Below, one piece after another: positions 18,598 through 26,956 of a DNA stretch of 64,000 nt. How positions within the stretch are numbered: position 1 is the stretch's first letter; every line of letters starts with the position of its first letter. Position numbers and translations under genes: made by a program. The notes below the pieces were generated by a model. The model saw only the letters and a list, made by a program, of their open reading frames with translations, did not search any database and was not told where the DNA came from. Origin of the DNA: Pyrinomonadaceae bacterium (lineage in GTDB: Bacteria > Acidobacteriota > Blastocatellia > Pyrinomonadales > Pyrinomonadaceae); contig JAVEDE010000095.1 in assembly GCA_030841105.1 (NCBI GenBank), forward strand, positions 124,001 through 188,000. Direction: 5' to 3'.

Positions 18598-19173
18598 ATG
18601 TCTCGTCAGGCCAAAACAACTCACATCACGTCCGAAGAATACTTGGCGCTGGAACGCGCCGCCGAATACAAGAGCGAATATCTCGACGGCGAAATCTTCG
18701 CCATGGTCGGCGCGAGCAGAAAGCATAACCTCATTGCCGGAAATGTTTTCGCCTCGTTCAAGCAACTCTTGCGAGACAGGCCGTGCGAAACTTACATCAG
18801 CGACATGCGGGTGAAGATTCCCGCCGCTAATCTCTATACCTATCCCGATGTCGCGGTGGTCTGCGGCGAGTCGCAATTTGAAGATGAGGCGGTTGACACC
18901 TTGCTCAACCCGACGCTCGTCGTCGAAGTGCTGTCGAAATCAACTGCGTCTTATGATCGCACGGCGAAGTTCGGTTACTACCGCACGCTTGCATCGGTGA
19001 CCGAATATCTGCTCGTCGCACAGAACGACTATCACGTCGAGCATTACGCCCGGCAGGCGGATAGCCGCTGGCTGCTGGCGGACGTTCGCGGACTTGAGAG
19101 CCGCGTCGAATTGGCGTCCGTCGAGTGCACGCTCGCCCTGAGCGAAGTTTATGATCGGGTCGGCCTCGACTAA
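18598..19173 (+). CDS. Uma2-family (DUF820) putative endonuclease
   Basis: A 191-residue restriction-endonuclease-like fold protein. Motifs of the family: EYKSEYLDGEI at 26-36, YPDVAVVCGE (acidic Asp) near 82-91, and LVVEVLSKSTASYDRTAKFGYYR with the E-x-S/K pattern near 105-127. The family is greatly expanded in cyanobacteria and in Blastocatellia and is often linked to mobile DNA, but the cellular role is not established. It is monocistronic and closed by the terminator at 19247. Confidence 0.88.
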   Translation: MSRQAKTTHITSEEYLALERAAEYKSEYLDGEIFAMVGASRKHNLIAGNVFASFKQLLRDRPCETYISDMRVKIPAANLYTYPDVAVVCGESQFEDEAVDTLLNPTLVVEVLSKSTASYDRTAKFGYYRTLASVTEYLLVAQNDYHVEHYARQADSRWLLADVRGLESRVELASVECTLALSEVYDRVGLD

Positions 19174-19246
19174 TCTTCACGCGTCGGCTTCCGCGTATTC
19201 GTCAACGCACTCAAGAAGCAACAACTCCCATCGTCCACCACTCATT

Positions 19247-19283
19247 GAAACGGGCGACGCGAAATAATCGCGTCGCCCGTTTC
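19247..19283. terminator. Bidirectional hairpin between convergent genes
   Basis: GAAACGGGCGACGCGA-AATAA-TCGCGTCGCCCGTTTC: 16-bp perfect stem. It separates the Uma2 gene (plus) from the TonB-domain gene (minus). Confidence 0.85.
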
Positions 19284-19325
19284 GTGTGGAGTAGAAGTTT
19301 GTCTACTTGCGTCGTGGGATTGTTT

Positions 19326-20699
19326 CTACTTCTGCTCCGGTTGACGCATGCGCCGCATGGTGCGCGGGAAGGACTGCGGGCCTTCCTTGACGGTGTAGTC
19401 GGAGGGCACTTCAAAGAGCGTGCGCGCCGGTTCGCTGCGGTTGATGTTGGTCAGGCGGTAGGTCGTTTCGCCGAAGCGCGGGTCGCTGTGCTTGCTCATC
19501 ACGACCGTTTGCAGTTCGGGCGAATACCAGCGCTCGGAGACGATGTTGAGCGGGCGTTCGTTGCCCATCATCCCGGCGGGGAACGTGATCGTCGTGCGCG
19601 TGCCTTCGGCCTCGACGCCCTCGACCAACTGCTTGCCGAGCGACTCCTTGACCGGCTTCACGCGCTCGCCTTCCGGGGCGTTCCCCGGCGCGGGCGTCCG
19701 CATGAAGGTCACGCCGCCGGACTCCGCTTCGTCCTTCGGCAGCGCGAAGACGAAGGAGATCGTGCCGGAGACTTTCACGGCGTTGCCCGACAGTTTCGTC
19801 GGGCTGAACTGCCACTCCTTGGCGGCGTCAACGGCCGCCTGCTGCAAGAGCGGATGACCGGCCGTCGCCTTCGCCGATTCGACCGCGCCCGACTCGCCCA
19901 CGACGATCTGCACCGTCACAGGCCCTTCCGCCCGCGCGGCCTTCGCAATCGGCGGGTAGGTCGGCTGCATTTTCTTGATGGCCTTGCCCGACAGCCAGCC
20001 CCCGTTGATGGTCTTCGACGCGTCCTGCGACACCACCACCGCGCCGCCGCCAGTGCCTATGCTCCCGCCCTCGCTGCGCACGAAGACCTGCGTGCGGGGT
20101 TCTGCGCCGGACACCTGCGCGCCCTCACCTAACATGCGTTTGAACGTCATGACGTTCGACATCTTCTGCGCCGTGCGCGTGCGCGGGTTCAAGACGTAAC
20201 GCGACCCGGCGACCGGATCGTTGATCAGGATGGATTGCGCGGGTTCTTCGGAGGTCGCCCACGGGCCGATGTGGTTGAGCGTCTCGTCGCGGCGCGTGCG
20301 CCCCTCGCCGTCGCGGTAGAGGCTGGCCTTCGAGGTGCGCGTGATGCGGTTGCCGTCGGCGAGCACCTGCACGGACTCGTTGACGGACTCGGCCGAGTAG
20401 GGCGCGCCCTTCACAACATTGCTATCGAAATGCATGTCCGACGATACGATGCTGAAACTGAAAGCGTCGCCCGGTGTGCCCGGCGCGATCTGCATCTCGA
20501 ACACGCCCTCGTGTCCCGGCATCATGTGAACGCGCGGCATCTCCTCGCCGTGCCGCTCGATCAAAACATCGTGTGCGGGCGGGGGCGGCGGCGCGGCCTG
20601 CTGCGTCTTCTGCTGTTGGGTCTGCGCGACGAGCGCGCCCGTGCCGTTCGCCAGCAGGGCGAGCGCGCACAACGTGGCGGTGAGCAAACGTCTCTTCAT
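19326..20699 (-). CDS. Exported protein with an internal TonB C-terminal domain
   Basis: A 457-residue protein with a signal peptide (MKRRLLTATLCALALLANGTGALVA). Residues about 230-330 form a TonB C-terminal domain (QPTYPPIAKAARAEGPVTVQIVVGESGAVESA ... AAKEWQFSPTKL). Flanking segments (AGSRYVLNPRTRTAQKM before, ERWYSPELQTVVMSKHSDPRFGETTYRL after) belong to one domain of unknown function that the TonB module interrupts. It lacks a TonB N-terminal anchor, so it is unlikely to energise outer-membrane receptors. It lies 133 bp after the anti-sigma gene on the same strand and may belong to that regulon. Confidence 0.8.
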   Translation of the reverse strand: MKRRLLTATLCALALLANGTGALVAQTQQQKTQQAAPPPPPAHDVLIERHGEEMPRVHMMPGHEGVFEMQIAPGTPGDAFSFSIVSSDMHFDSNVVKGAPYSAESVNESVQVLADGNRITRTSKASLYRDGEGRTRRDETLNHIGPWATSEEPAQSILINDPVAGSRYVLNPRTRTAQKMSNVMTFKRMLGEGAQVSGAEPRTQVFVRSEGGSIGTGGGAVVVSQDASKTINGGWLSGKAIKKMQPTYPPIAKAARAEGPVTVQIVVGESGAVESAKATAGHPLLQQAAVDAAKEWQFSPTKLSGNAVKVSGTISFVFALPKDEAESGGVTFMRTPAPGNAPEGERVKPVKESLGKQLVEGVEAEGTRTTITFPAGMMGNERPLNIVSERWYSPELQTVVMSKHSDPRFGETTYRLTNINRSEPARTLFEVPSDYTVKEGPQSFPRTMRRMRQPEQK

Positions 20700-20832
20700 A
20701 TTTTTATCCTCATCCTTTCTACGTACATAACCAGACTTTAACTTCGACAGGACTCGCGCACATCAAACTACTGACCGCGCGCCTCTCCAATGCGAATCGA
20801 AACTGTCGGCTGAAACTCTCCACGCTTGCCCG

Positions 20833-21822
20833 TCAGCGCACGAAGCGGATGGCGCGCGCCAGCCCGTCGTTGCCGAGCAGCACGTCGGCCTTCACCGGCT
20901 CGTTGCCGCGCTCGGCGTTCAAGGGCAGCCCGAGTGAGGCGAGCGCGGCGCGCGGCAACTGCACGCGCACCAACTGCCCGCTCTCAAGCGGCGTCGCGGC
21001 GGGCGCACCGGCGACGAGCGAAATAAACTCCGTCACGCTCTCCGTCTCGCTGGGCTTCGACGCGCCGCCCGCGTGGTTCGACGCTGACTCGCCATCGCCC
21101 GCCGCGAAGATCGCGCTGCCGCCGTCAATCACCTGCTGCGACTCGATCATTCTGGGCACAAACGGGCGCGCGGGTTTCACGCGCGCCCGTGCGGAAGCGG
21201 CGTGCTCGATCAGTTGCGGCCGTTCGGGTTTTACCTGTCCGGTCGAACCGGCGGAATTCGGAGACGGCGACAAGGCGGCAACAACGGGCGCGACGGGCGT
21301 TGACTCTCTGCCGCCGCCCTCTTGCGACGCGACGCCCGTCGTCTGTGACGACGGCACAGTTCGCGTGAACTGCTTGTAGAGCGTGACGAGCGCGACGAGC
21401 GCGAGCGAGGCCGCGATGGCCGTTGCAACTGCTGCCGTGCGCCACGTTCGACGCCGCGACGACGCACGACGGGCGGCCACTTCATCCTTCGCCGACAACT
21501 CGACGGGCGCGACTGTCGCCCCGTGCGCGTGCGTCGCATCGTGCGCGTGCGTGGCGTCTGTCGCCGTCGCCGCTTGCGCGTTCGCGCGCGTCTCCCGGAA
21601 GGCTGCGAGGAGTTTGGCTTCGACGCGTGCGGGCGCGCTCAGGTCTGCCATGTCGGTGGCGATGGCGCGAAGGGCGTCCGTCAAATTCTGCTCACGCGCG
21701 AGACGCGCCGCGCACGACGCGCAAGTTTCGGCGTGGCGCAGCGCGCCGTCGCGCGACGCGGCGTCCAACATCCGCCCGCGCGCCGCTTCAACGATGAGAG
21801 ATGTGAATTGCCGACAGTTCAT
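20833..21822 (-). CDS. Anti-sigma factor with N-terminal zinc-finger (zf-HC2)
   Basis: A 329-residue predicted membrane anti-sigma factor. The N-terminal zinc-binding anti-sigma motif is HAETCASCAARL; one membrane helix lies near residue 145-165 (TAAVATAIAASLALVALVTLY); the rest is a periplasmic Ala/Ser/Pro-rich region with a beta-like end. The ATG at 21822 overlaps the sigma-factor stop codon (ATGA) and has AAGG upstream, which favours it over the GTG at 21831. It should hold the preceding ECF sigma factor at the membrane until an envelope signal releases it. Confidence 0.85.
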   Translation of the reverse strand: MNCRQFTSLIVEAARGRMLDAASRDGALRHAETCASCAARLAREQNLTDALRAIATDMADLSAPARVEAKLLAAFRETRANAQAATATDATHAHDATHAHGATVAPVELSAKDEVAARRASSRRRTWRTAAVATAIAASLALVALVTLYKQFTRTVPSSQTTGVASQEGGGRESTPVAPVVAALSPSPNSAGSTGQVKPERPQLIEHAASARARVKPARPFVPRMIESQQVIDGGSAIFAAGDGESASNHAGGASKPSETESVTEFISLVAGAPAATPLESGQLVRVQLPRAALASLGLPLNAERGNEPVKADVLLGNDGLARAIRFVR

Positions 21823-22469
21823 GCGAAACACCTTAAGGGATCAAAGTCCGTCGCCGCGCCGCGTTCGTCGCCGTGCGGGCGCACCTCGCGCAAACGCTCG
21901 ACGAGCAGGGCGCGCGCGCGGTGCAGGCGTGAGCGCACCGTGCCGACGGCGCACCCGAGCACCGTCGCCGCCTCCGCGTAACTCAACTCGTGCAACTCGC
22001 ACAACACGACGACCTCTCGGTAATGCGCGGGCAGAGCCAAGACCGCGCCCCTCACCGTTTCGATCAACTCGCTGCGCGCGAGTTCGGCGAGCGGGTCGTC
22101 GGCCGCGTCGGCCATGTGCGCGGAGACGTTAGACGCGCGCGCGCGCCCGTCTTCCGTCGTCTCCTCGTCGGCCAACGCCACGAAATGCCTCTCTTTTTCC
22201 AGACGCCGCAACACCTGATTGCGCGCCACGCCGTAGAGGTACGAGGCGAGCGCGCCGCGCGTGGGGTCGAACAACTGCGACTCGCGGACGAGCGTCATAA
22301 AAACTTCCTGCGTCACGTCTTCCGCGATGCCTTCCGAGCCGCACATCTGAAGCGCGAAGCGATAGATGCCCGCCTGTCTCCGGCGGTAGAGCGCGGCGAA
22401 CGCGTCGGCGTCACCGGCGACCGTCAGCCGCAACAGTTCTTCATCGCTGTGCTCAGGAGAGGCTCTCAT
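21819..22469 (-). CDS. ECF sigma factor (RpoE-like)
   Basis: A 216-residue sigma-70-family protein with region 2 (DADAFAALYRRRQAGIYRFA ... DVTQEVFMTLV) and region 4 (LPAHYREVVVLCELHELSYAEAATVLGCAVGTVRSRLHRARALL). It lacks regions 1.1 and 3 as usual for ECF members. Translationally coupled to the anti-sigma factor. A Cys/Asp-containing tail (TDFDPLRCFA) follows region 4. The regulon is unknown. Confidence 0.93.
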   Translation of the reverse strand: MRASPEHSDEELLRLTVAGDADAFAALYRRRQAGIYRFALQMCGSEGIAEDVTQEVFMTLVRESQLFDPTRGALASYLYGVARNQVLRRLEKERHFVALADEETTEDGRARASNVSAHMADAADDPLAELARSELIETVRGAVLALPAHYREVVVLCELHELSYAEAATVLGCAVGTVRSRLHRARALLVERLREVRPHGDERGAATDFDPLRCFA

Positions 22470-22620
22470 CTTCGCGTGCGGTCAATGCCCGACACCCTAA
22501 TTCGCCCCGCCCGCCCGGAAAGTTCCACAAAGTGACGGGGCGGGTTAAAGATTATCGTCGCGGCTAACATTCGACGCGGTTCGCGGTTGATCGAAAGGGC
22601 GACCTGAACTCACCGCCGCA

Positions 22621-22734
22621 GGCGCGAAGCAGAGACGCGAAGAGACGCGGAGTGAAGCGTTGAAGCCGGGACGCGCAACGATGAACTAAAGGCGACTTGC
22701 TTTCAGTTCATCGTTGCGCGTCCCGGCTTCAACG
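22621..22734. repeat. Perfect 30-bp inverted repeat, AACGATGAAC family
   Basis: Arms 22658-22687 and 22705-22734 are perfectly complementary over 30 bp (CGTTGAAGCCGGGACGCGCA continuing into ACGATGAACT), with a 17-nt loop that can pair further (AAAG/CTTT). The right arm contains the stop codon of the VWFA gene (22729-22731). Upstream 22621-22657 carries GCGAAG-AGACGCG units like those at 28980. Confidence 0.92.
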
Positions 22735-23727
22735 TTTCTTTTCTGCGCCCGCGCCGCGCGCACGCAGGTTTGTGGGGGAGAGCAACTGCCGCCCGTCTTG
22801 CCGCGCGTGGTCGGCGAGTTTGATCGTGATGTTGAGTTTCCGGTTCGAGGGGTCTGCGCTAGGTGTAAAGCCGAGCGTGTAGCGGGGCGTCTGTAGCCGT
22901 GCGTTGAGTGCTTGGGCGGCGGCGGCGAACTCCGAGGTCTTTTTCGGGAAGACCGCGTAGCCGCCCGTCTCCCGCGCGAGCGTGTCGAGCAACTCGCGCG
23001 ACTTGCGACGGCCGCCCTTCACCTGACTGAAGGCGTCGTCGCCGAGCGCGTCGGTCAGCCCGAAGACGTAGATCGGCACGTTGTGCCGACGCGAATAGTC
23101 TAACACTTCGTCGAGCTTCGCGCTTGCGTCGCGCTCCCCGCCGTCCGTGATGACGACGAGTGCGCGGCGGCGTTCGTCGCCCGGCGCGCGCGTCACGACC
23201 GCTTCGGCCGCGACGTACAACGCTTCGAGCAAGGCCGTCTCTCCGCCCTCGACGTACATCTCTTCGAGCGCGGCGACGAGCGCGTTGCGGTTGCGCGTGA
23301 AGTCCTGCATCAACTCGATCCGGTCGCGGCTGACGAAACGCACCACAGACATTTCATCCCGCTCGCCGCGCGCCGCAACGATGGCCTCCCCCACCCTGAG
23401 CATCGGATCGAGCAACGTGCGGAGCGAACCCGTGTTGTCAACCAGCAGGCTGTAACTGAGCGGCAATGACTCATGCGCGAAGAACGTGATCGCCTGCGGC
23501 ACGCCGTCCAGTTCCACGCGGAAATCTTCGGCGCTGAGGTTTTCCACGGGTTTACCGTCGCGCTCCAACACCGCGGCCTCTACCTTAAACAACTTCGCCG
23601 CCCCGCCGCCCGCCTGCGTCGCAGGGACTTGCCCCTGCGCGCTCGTGGTCTGAGCCGCGGCGCACGGGCTGAGCGCGAGCAGCAACGCCAGCGACGCGCC
23701 GTTCAGTAGTTGACGAAATAGTTTCAT
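22729..23727 (-). CDS. VWFA-related exported protein of acidobacterial type
   Basis: A 332-residue protein with a signal peptide (MKLFRQLLNGASLALLLALSPCAAA). Residues about 45-120 include the LSAEDFRVELDGVPQAITFF segment typical of acidobacterial VWFA-related proteins, followed by a von Willebrand A domain with a MIDAS-like LLVDNTGS (consensus DxSxS is weak here: D-N-T-G-S). The ATG at 23727 follows GAGGGAAG. It is the third gene of an operon with PBP1 and the small lipoprotein, pointing to the cell envelope. Partner or ligand unknown. Confidence 0.85.
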   Translation of the reverse strand: MKLFRQLLNGASLALLLALSPCAAAQTTSAQGQVPATQAGGGAAKLFKVEAAVLERDGKPVENLSAEDFRVELDGVPQAITFFAHESLPLSYSLLVDNTGSLRTLLDPMLRVGEAIVAARGERDEMSVVRFVSRDRIELMQDFTRNRNALVAALEEMYVEGGETALLEALYVAAEAVVTRAPGDERRRALVVITDGGERDASAKLDEVLDYSRRHNVPIYVFGLTDALGDDAFSQVKGGRRKSRELLDTLARETGGYAVFPKKTSEFAAAAQALNARLQTPRYTLGFTPSADPSNRKLNITIKLADHARQDGRQLLSPTNLRARGAGAEKKR

Positions 23728-23764
23728 AGCGTTCTTCCCTCGACATCCGGCGGACGTTCGCCGT

Positions 23765-23941
23765 TTAAGACTGGCTCGCGTCCGACTGCGACGGAGACTG
23801 CGCGGGCGTCGTCGCCACCACGGGCGATGTTTGAGTTTGCGTGTTTGACGTTTGCGCGCGCGCGTCGGCGCAAGCAGCGAGCGCGAGGACAAGGAGGATG
23901 AGCGCGCCTTGACGGTGACGGCGGGGCGGCGAAGGTTTCAT
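23765..23941 (-). CDS. Small putative lipoprotein, 58 residues
   Basis: A short gene between PBP1 and the VWFA gene. The ATG at 23941 has GGGAG 6 bp upstream and the frame ends with TAA at 23765. The product begins MKPSPPRRHRQGALILLVLA and continues LAAC, a lipobox-like signal peptide, then a short Gln/Thr/Ser/Pro-rich tail (QTSNTQTQTSPVVATTPAQ) ending SQSDASQS. Probably a tiny surface lipoprotein tethered to a membrane. Gaps of 18 and 37 bp to its neighbours make it part of the operon. Start, signal sequence and spacing support it, but there is no family match. Confidence 0.65.
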   Translation of the reverse strand: MKPSPPRRHRQGALILLVLALAACADARAQTSNTQTQTSPVVATTPAQSPSQSDASQS

Positions 23942-23959
23942 CTGATCTCCCGCAAAGGT

Positions 23960-26743
23960 TCAGGGCGAGACGAGGCGTGGGCGCGTGCCCGAAGGCATGA
24001 TCGTCTGGCCGTTGTGATATTCGGGGCCGCAGTAGCGGCGCGGCTCCTGCCCGATGGGGAACGTCTTCGAGCGAATGACGGGACACGTCGGCGCGGCGAG
24101 CAGACCTGTGGACGGGTCTATGTCGAGCGTGATCGTGCCCATCAGGCGCGACGTGCCGTCTCCTTGCGTCATGCCGCGCCCTTCGAGCCGCGGGGTGGCG
24201 GTACGCGGGCGTTGCTGCGTGTCGGCGGGGGGCGGCGGGTCGCTGCCGTCGAAAGGCACGACGGGCGCGGGCGCGTAGTCGAACTCGCCGCCATCTTCGC
24301 CCGTGCCGTCGAGCAACTCCGGCAACACCTCGTCGAGCGGGGCGGTGCTCTCTTGCGTGGGCGCAGTTCCGCTGATGAAGAGTTCGACGCGTTTGGTCGG
24401 GCTGTCAGCGGCGGCGAGCAGACCTGTGCGCGGGTCAATCGAAGCCTGTTCGATCCCTGAAGGCATCTGCCAATCGCCCGTCCATTCCGGGTGCGCGGCG
24501 AGCGCGGCCGACATGAAATCAGCCCAGATGGGCAGGGCGGAATCCGCGCCCGTCAAATTCAAAGGCGAGCCGTCGTCGAAGCCGACGTAGACGACGCAGA
24601 CGAGGTTCGGCGTGTAACCTGCGAACCAGCCGTCGCGCGACGTGCCGGTCTTGCCCGCGACGTTGTACTTGAAGCCGCGCGCACGCACGCGCGCCGCCGT
24701 GCCGCGGTTGACGACATCTTTCATCATCGAGGTCATCAGGTAAGCGACTTCGGGGCGCAGCACTTCGCTCTTTTGCGTGACGGGCGCGGCGATGGTCGCG
24801 CCGCGCCCGGTGGTGACGCGGTTGATCCCGATCGGCGTAGAGCGCGTGCCGTGATTGGCGAAGATGGTGTAGGCGGAGGCGACTTGCAGCGGCGTCGCCT
24901 CGTTCGTGCCGAGCGCCATCGCGGGGTAGGCGCGTTGAGGTTTGGGAAGTCCGGCGCGCGTGGCGAGACTCATCACGCGGCCGATGGTGACTTCCATCGC
25001 CACGTCAACCGTGATGACGTTCTTGCTGTGGACGAGCGCGTCGCGCAGGGTGACGGGGGCGTTGGCGTAAGAGTCGCCGAAGTTGCCGGGCGAGTATTCC
25101 TGATTGTCGAAGGTGAAGGTCTTCGGCTCGTCCATGTAGGTGGTCGCCGCCGTGATGACACGCGGGATCGGGTCGAAGGCCGTGTTGAGCGCGGTGGCGT
25201 AGACGAACGGTTTGAAGACCGAGCCGGGCTGGCGCATGGCGTCGGTCGCACGGTTGAGTTGGCTGCGTTCGTAGTCGCGCCCGCCGACCATCGCCACCAC
25301 CTCGCCCGTCTCCGCGTTCATCGCGACGAGCGACGCCTGCAACGTCCCCGGCTCGACCGAATTTTTCCCGCGCTTGGCGTAAATCTTATCGAGCGCGGCG
25401 AGTTGCTTCGTCACGGCCGCGTAGGCCGCGCGCTGCAACTCCATGTCAATCGTCGTGTAGATGCGCAGGTGTTCGGCCGTGCGCGAGTCGGCGAGGATGT
25501 CGGCCAACTGCGTCTGCACGTAGTCAACGAAGTAAGGCGCGTCGGAATTGTCGAGCCGACCGCGCGCGGGCGCGACTTTCAACTCGGTGGCCTTGGCGCG
25601 CGCCGCCTCGTCGGCCGTGATCGCCCCGGCGTCGGCCATCGAGTCGAGCACCTGATTGCGTCGCGCCGTGGCCGTCGCGTGATTGCGATAGGGGTTGTAG
25701 CGGTTGGGGCTGCGGATGATGGCGGCGAGGAAGGCCGCTTCGGGCAGCGTCACGCCGGTCACGTCTTTGCCGAAATAGACCTGCGCCGCCTGTCCGAAAC
25801 CGTTGATCGAGAAGCCGCCGTGCTGGCCGAGATAAGCCTCGTTGCAGTAGAGCGCGAAAATCTCCTGCTTCGACAGACGCGTCTCAAGGATGACCGACAT
25901 GTAGGCTTCTGAGAGCTTGCGCTTGAGACTGTATTCGGGCGAGAGCAACAGATTTTTGACGAGTTGCTGCGTGATGCTCGAACCGCCCTGTCTGGCGATG
26001 GGCGAGTTGGGGTCTGCGTCGTAGCGGCGGGCGAGGGCGCGCGCGATGCCGCGAATGTTGATGCCGTAGTGCTCGAAGAAGGTGCGATCCTCCGTCACCG
26101 TGATGGCTTTAACGAGGTGCGGCGGGATGTCTTGAAAGCTGATGATGCGCCGCTTCTGCCGGTCGCTGCCCGTGACGAAACTGATCTGTTCGGGTTCGAT
26201 GAGCGCGTGTTCGAGTTTCGTTTTGCTGTCGAGGTCGTTGAGCGCGGCGATGCCCTTGCCCGTCCGCGCGAACGTGACGCGCACGCGCGGGAAGAGGCGT
26301 TGGCCGTCAACGATGGCGTTCTGCCCCGGCTCGACATCCACACTCGCACCGTTCAAGGCGTAACGGCCGCGCGCGTCGTCGGCCTGCGCGGCGCGCTCGA
26401 CGTAGCCCGCGCGTTGCAGACGCTTCACCAGATCGTCGGCCGACAGAGGCACGCCCACGCGCAAATCCTTCGGCGCAGTGTAGACGCCCGCCGAGCGCGT
26501 GAAGATTTCGCCGCCGATGAGCCGGTCTACGCGCTCGGAGAAGATGTAGTAGTAATAGCCGAGGACGCCGACGGTGAAAGTGGTCAGAAGCACCAGCGCG
26601 ATGACGACGGGCGGGCGGAAGATGCGCCGTCGCCAACGCCGGAAGAAGCCCTCCGCCGGTTCGTCGTAACGCACGACGCGCGCCGCGCGCCGTCCGGCCG
26701 CGGGTGGCGGCACGCGATTGTTCGGTGGATGACGGACGGGCAT
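23960..26743 (-). CDS. Class A penicillin-binding protein 1 (PBP1B-like)
   Basis: A 927-residue bifunctional peptidoglycan synthase. Cytoplasmic Arg-rich N-terminus, one membrane helix (PPVVIALVLLTTFTVGVLGYYYY, about 44-66), a UB2H-like region (70-170), a GT51 glycosyltransferase domain (VTEDRTFFEHYGIN, QGGSSITQQLVKNLLL), and a transpeptidase with SxxK in RQPGSVFKPF, SKN in HSKNVIT and KTGT in VAGKTGTSRDGWF. A long Pro/Thr-rich C-terminal extension of about 190 residues follows. The first gene of an operon with a small lipoprotein and a VWFA protein; tandem GTGAC repeats lie 7 bp ahead of its start. Confidence 0.94.
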   Translation of the reverse strand: MPVRHPPNNRVPPPAAGRRAARVVRYDEPAEGFFRRWRRRIFRPPVVIALVLLTTFTVGVLGYYYYIFSERVDRLIGGEIFTRSAGVYTAPKDLRVGVPLSADDLVKRLQRAGYVERAAQADDARGRYALNGASVDVEPGQNAIVDGQRLFPRVRVTFARTGKGIAALNDLDSKTKLEHALIEPEQISFVTGSDRQKRRIISFQDIPPHLVKAITVTEDRTFFEHYGINIRGIARALARRYDADPNSPIARQGGSSITQQLVKNLLLSPEYSLKRKLSEAYMSVILETRLSKQEIFALYCNEAYLGQHGGFSINGFGQAAQVYFGKDVTGVTLPEAAFLAAIIRSPNRYNPYRNHATATARRNQVLDSMADAGAITADEAARAKATELKVAPARGRLDNSDAPYFVDYVQTQLADILADSRTAEHLRIYTTIDMELQRAAYAAVTKQLAALDKIYAKRGKNSVEPGTLQASLVAMNAETGEVVAMVGGRDYERSQLNRATDAMRQPGSVFKPFVYATALNTAFDPIPRVITAATTYMDEPKTFTFDNQEYSPGNFGDSYANAPVTLRDALVHSKNVITVDVAMEVTIGRVMSLATRAGLPKPQRAYPAMALGTNEATPLQVASAYTIFANHGTRSTPIGINRVTTGRGATIAAPVTQKSEVLRPEVAYLMTSMMKDVVNRGTAARVRARGFKYNVAGKTGTSRDGWFAGYTPNLVCVVYVGFDDGSPLNLTGADSALPIWADFMSAALAAHPEWTGDWQMPSGIEQASIDPRTGLLAAADSPTKRVELFISGTAPTQESTAPLDEVLPELLDGTGEDGGEFDYAPAPVVPFDGSDPPPPADTQQRPRTATPRLEGRGMTQGDGTSRLMGTITLDIDPSTGLLAAPTCPVIRSKTFPIGQEPRRYCGPEYHNGQTIMPSGTRPRLVSP

Positions 26744-26749
26744 AGAAGC

Positions 26750-26783
26750 AGTGACGAGTGACGGTTGACAAGTGACAGGTTAG
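26750..26783. repeat. Tandem GTGAC(A/G)AG units upstream of PBP1
   Basis: GTGACGAGTGACGGTTGACA continuing as AGTGACAGG; one-sided copy of the family seen as palindromes at 12951, 30832 and 32490. Confidence 0.7.
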
Positions 26784-26842
26784 ATCAAATCCGAAGCCCC
26801 TTCGGCTGCTGTCATAAAACTCTAATCTCTATACGTGCAACT

Positions 26843-26859
26843 GTCTACTATAGTTTGAC
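26843..26859. promoter_or_regulatory. Dyad GTCTACT-AT-AGTTTGAC, possible operator
   Basis: Imperfect dyad in the divergent PBP1/K+ channel promoter region. Its left half is the same GTCTACT half-site as in the twin dyads at 47264-47301. It overlaps the TTGACA at 26855. Could bind a BlaI/MecI-like repressor, but this is only inferred from the presence of a dyad near a PBP gene. Confidence 0.35.
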
Positions 26860-26882
26860 ACCGCGCGGGCGTTTTCGCTAAC
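26855..26882 (+). promoter_or_regulatory. Candidate promoter of the K+ channel gene
   Basis: TTGACA at 26855-26860, then CCGCGCGGGC and a weak -10 GCTAAC at 26877-26882. The 16-mer TTGACACCGCGCGGGC is repeated exactly in the promoter at 36976. Confidence 0.45.
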
Positions 26883-26956
26883 GTGACGGCGGCGCGCGCC
26901 GGACGACAGCGGCGGCGACGGCGGCAGTCGCGCCCGTTGGATGCGCCGGTTGAGAT

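Noticed and set aside
22729-23892. Longer VWFA protein starting at 23892
   Set aside because: The added 55 residues are an Arg-rich reading of the small lipoprotein gene in another frame; a signal peptide starts at 23727.
24491-25912. Long open frame (473 codons) opposite PBP1
   Set aside because: Arg/Gly/Val/Asp-rich shadow of a GC-rich gene with unmistakable PBP motifs on the other strand.
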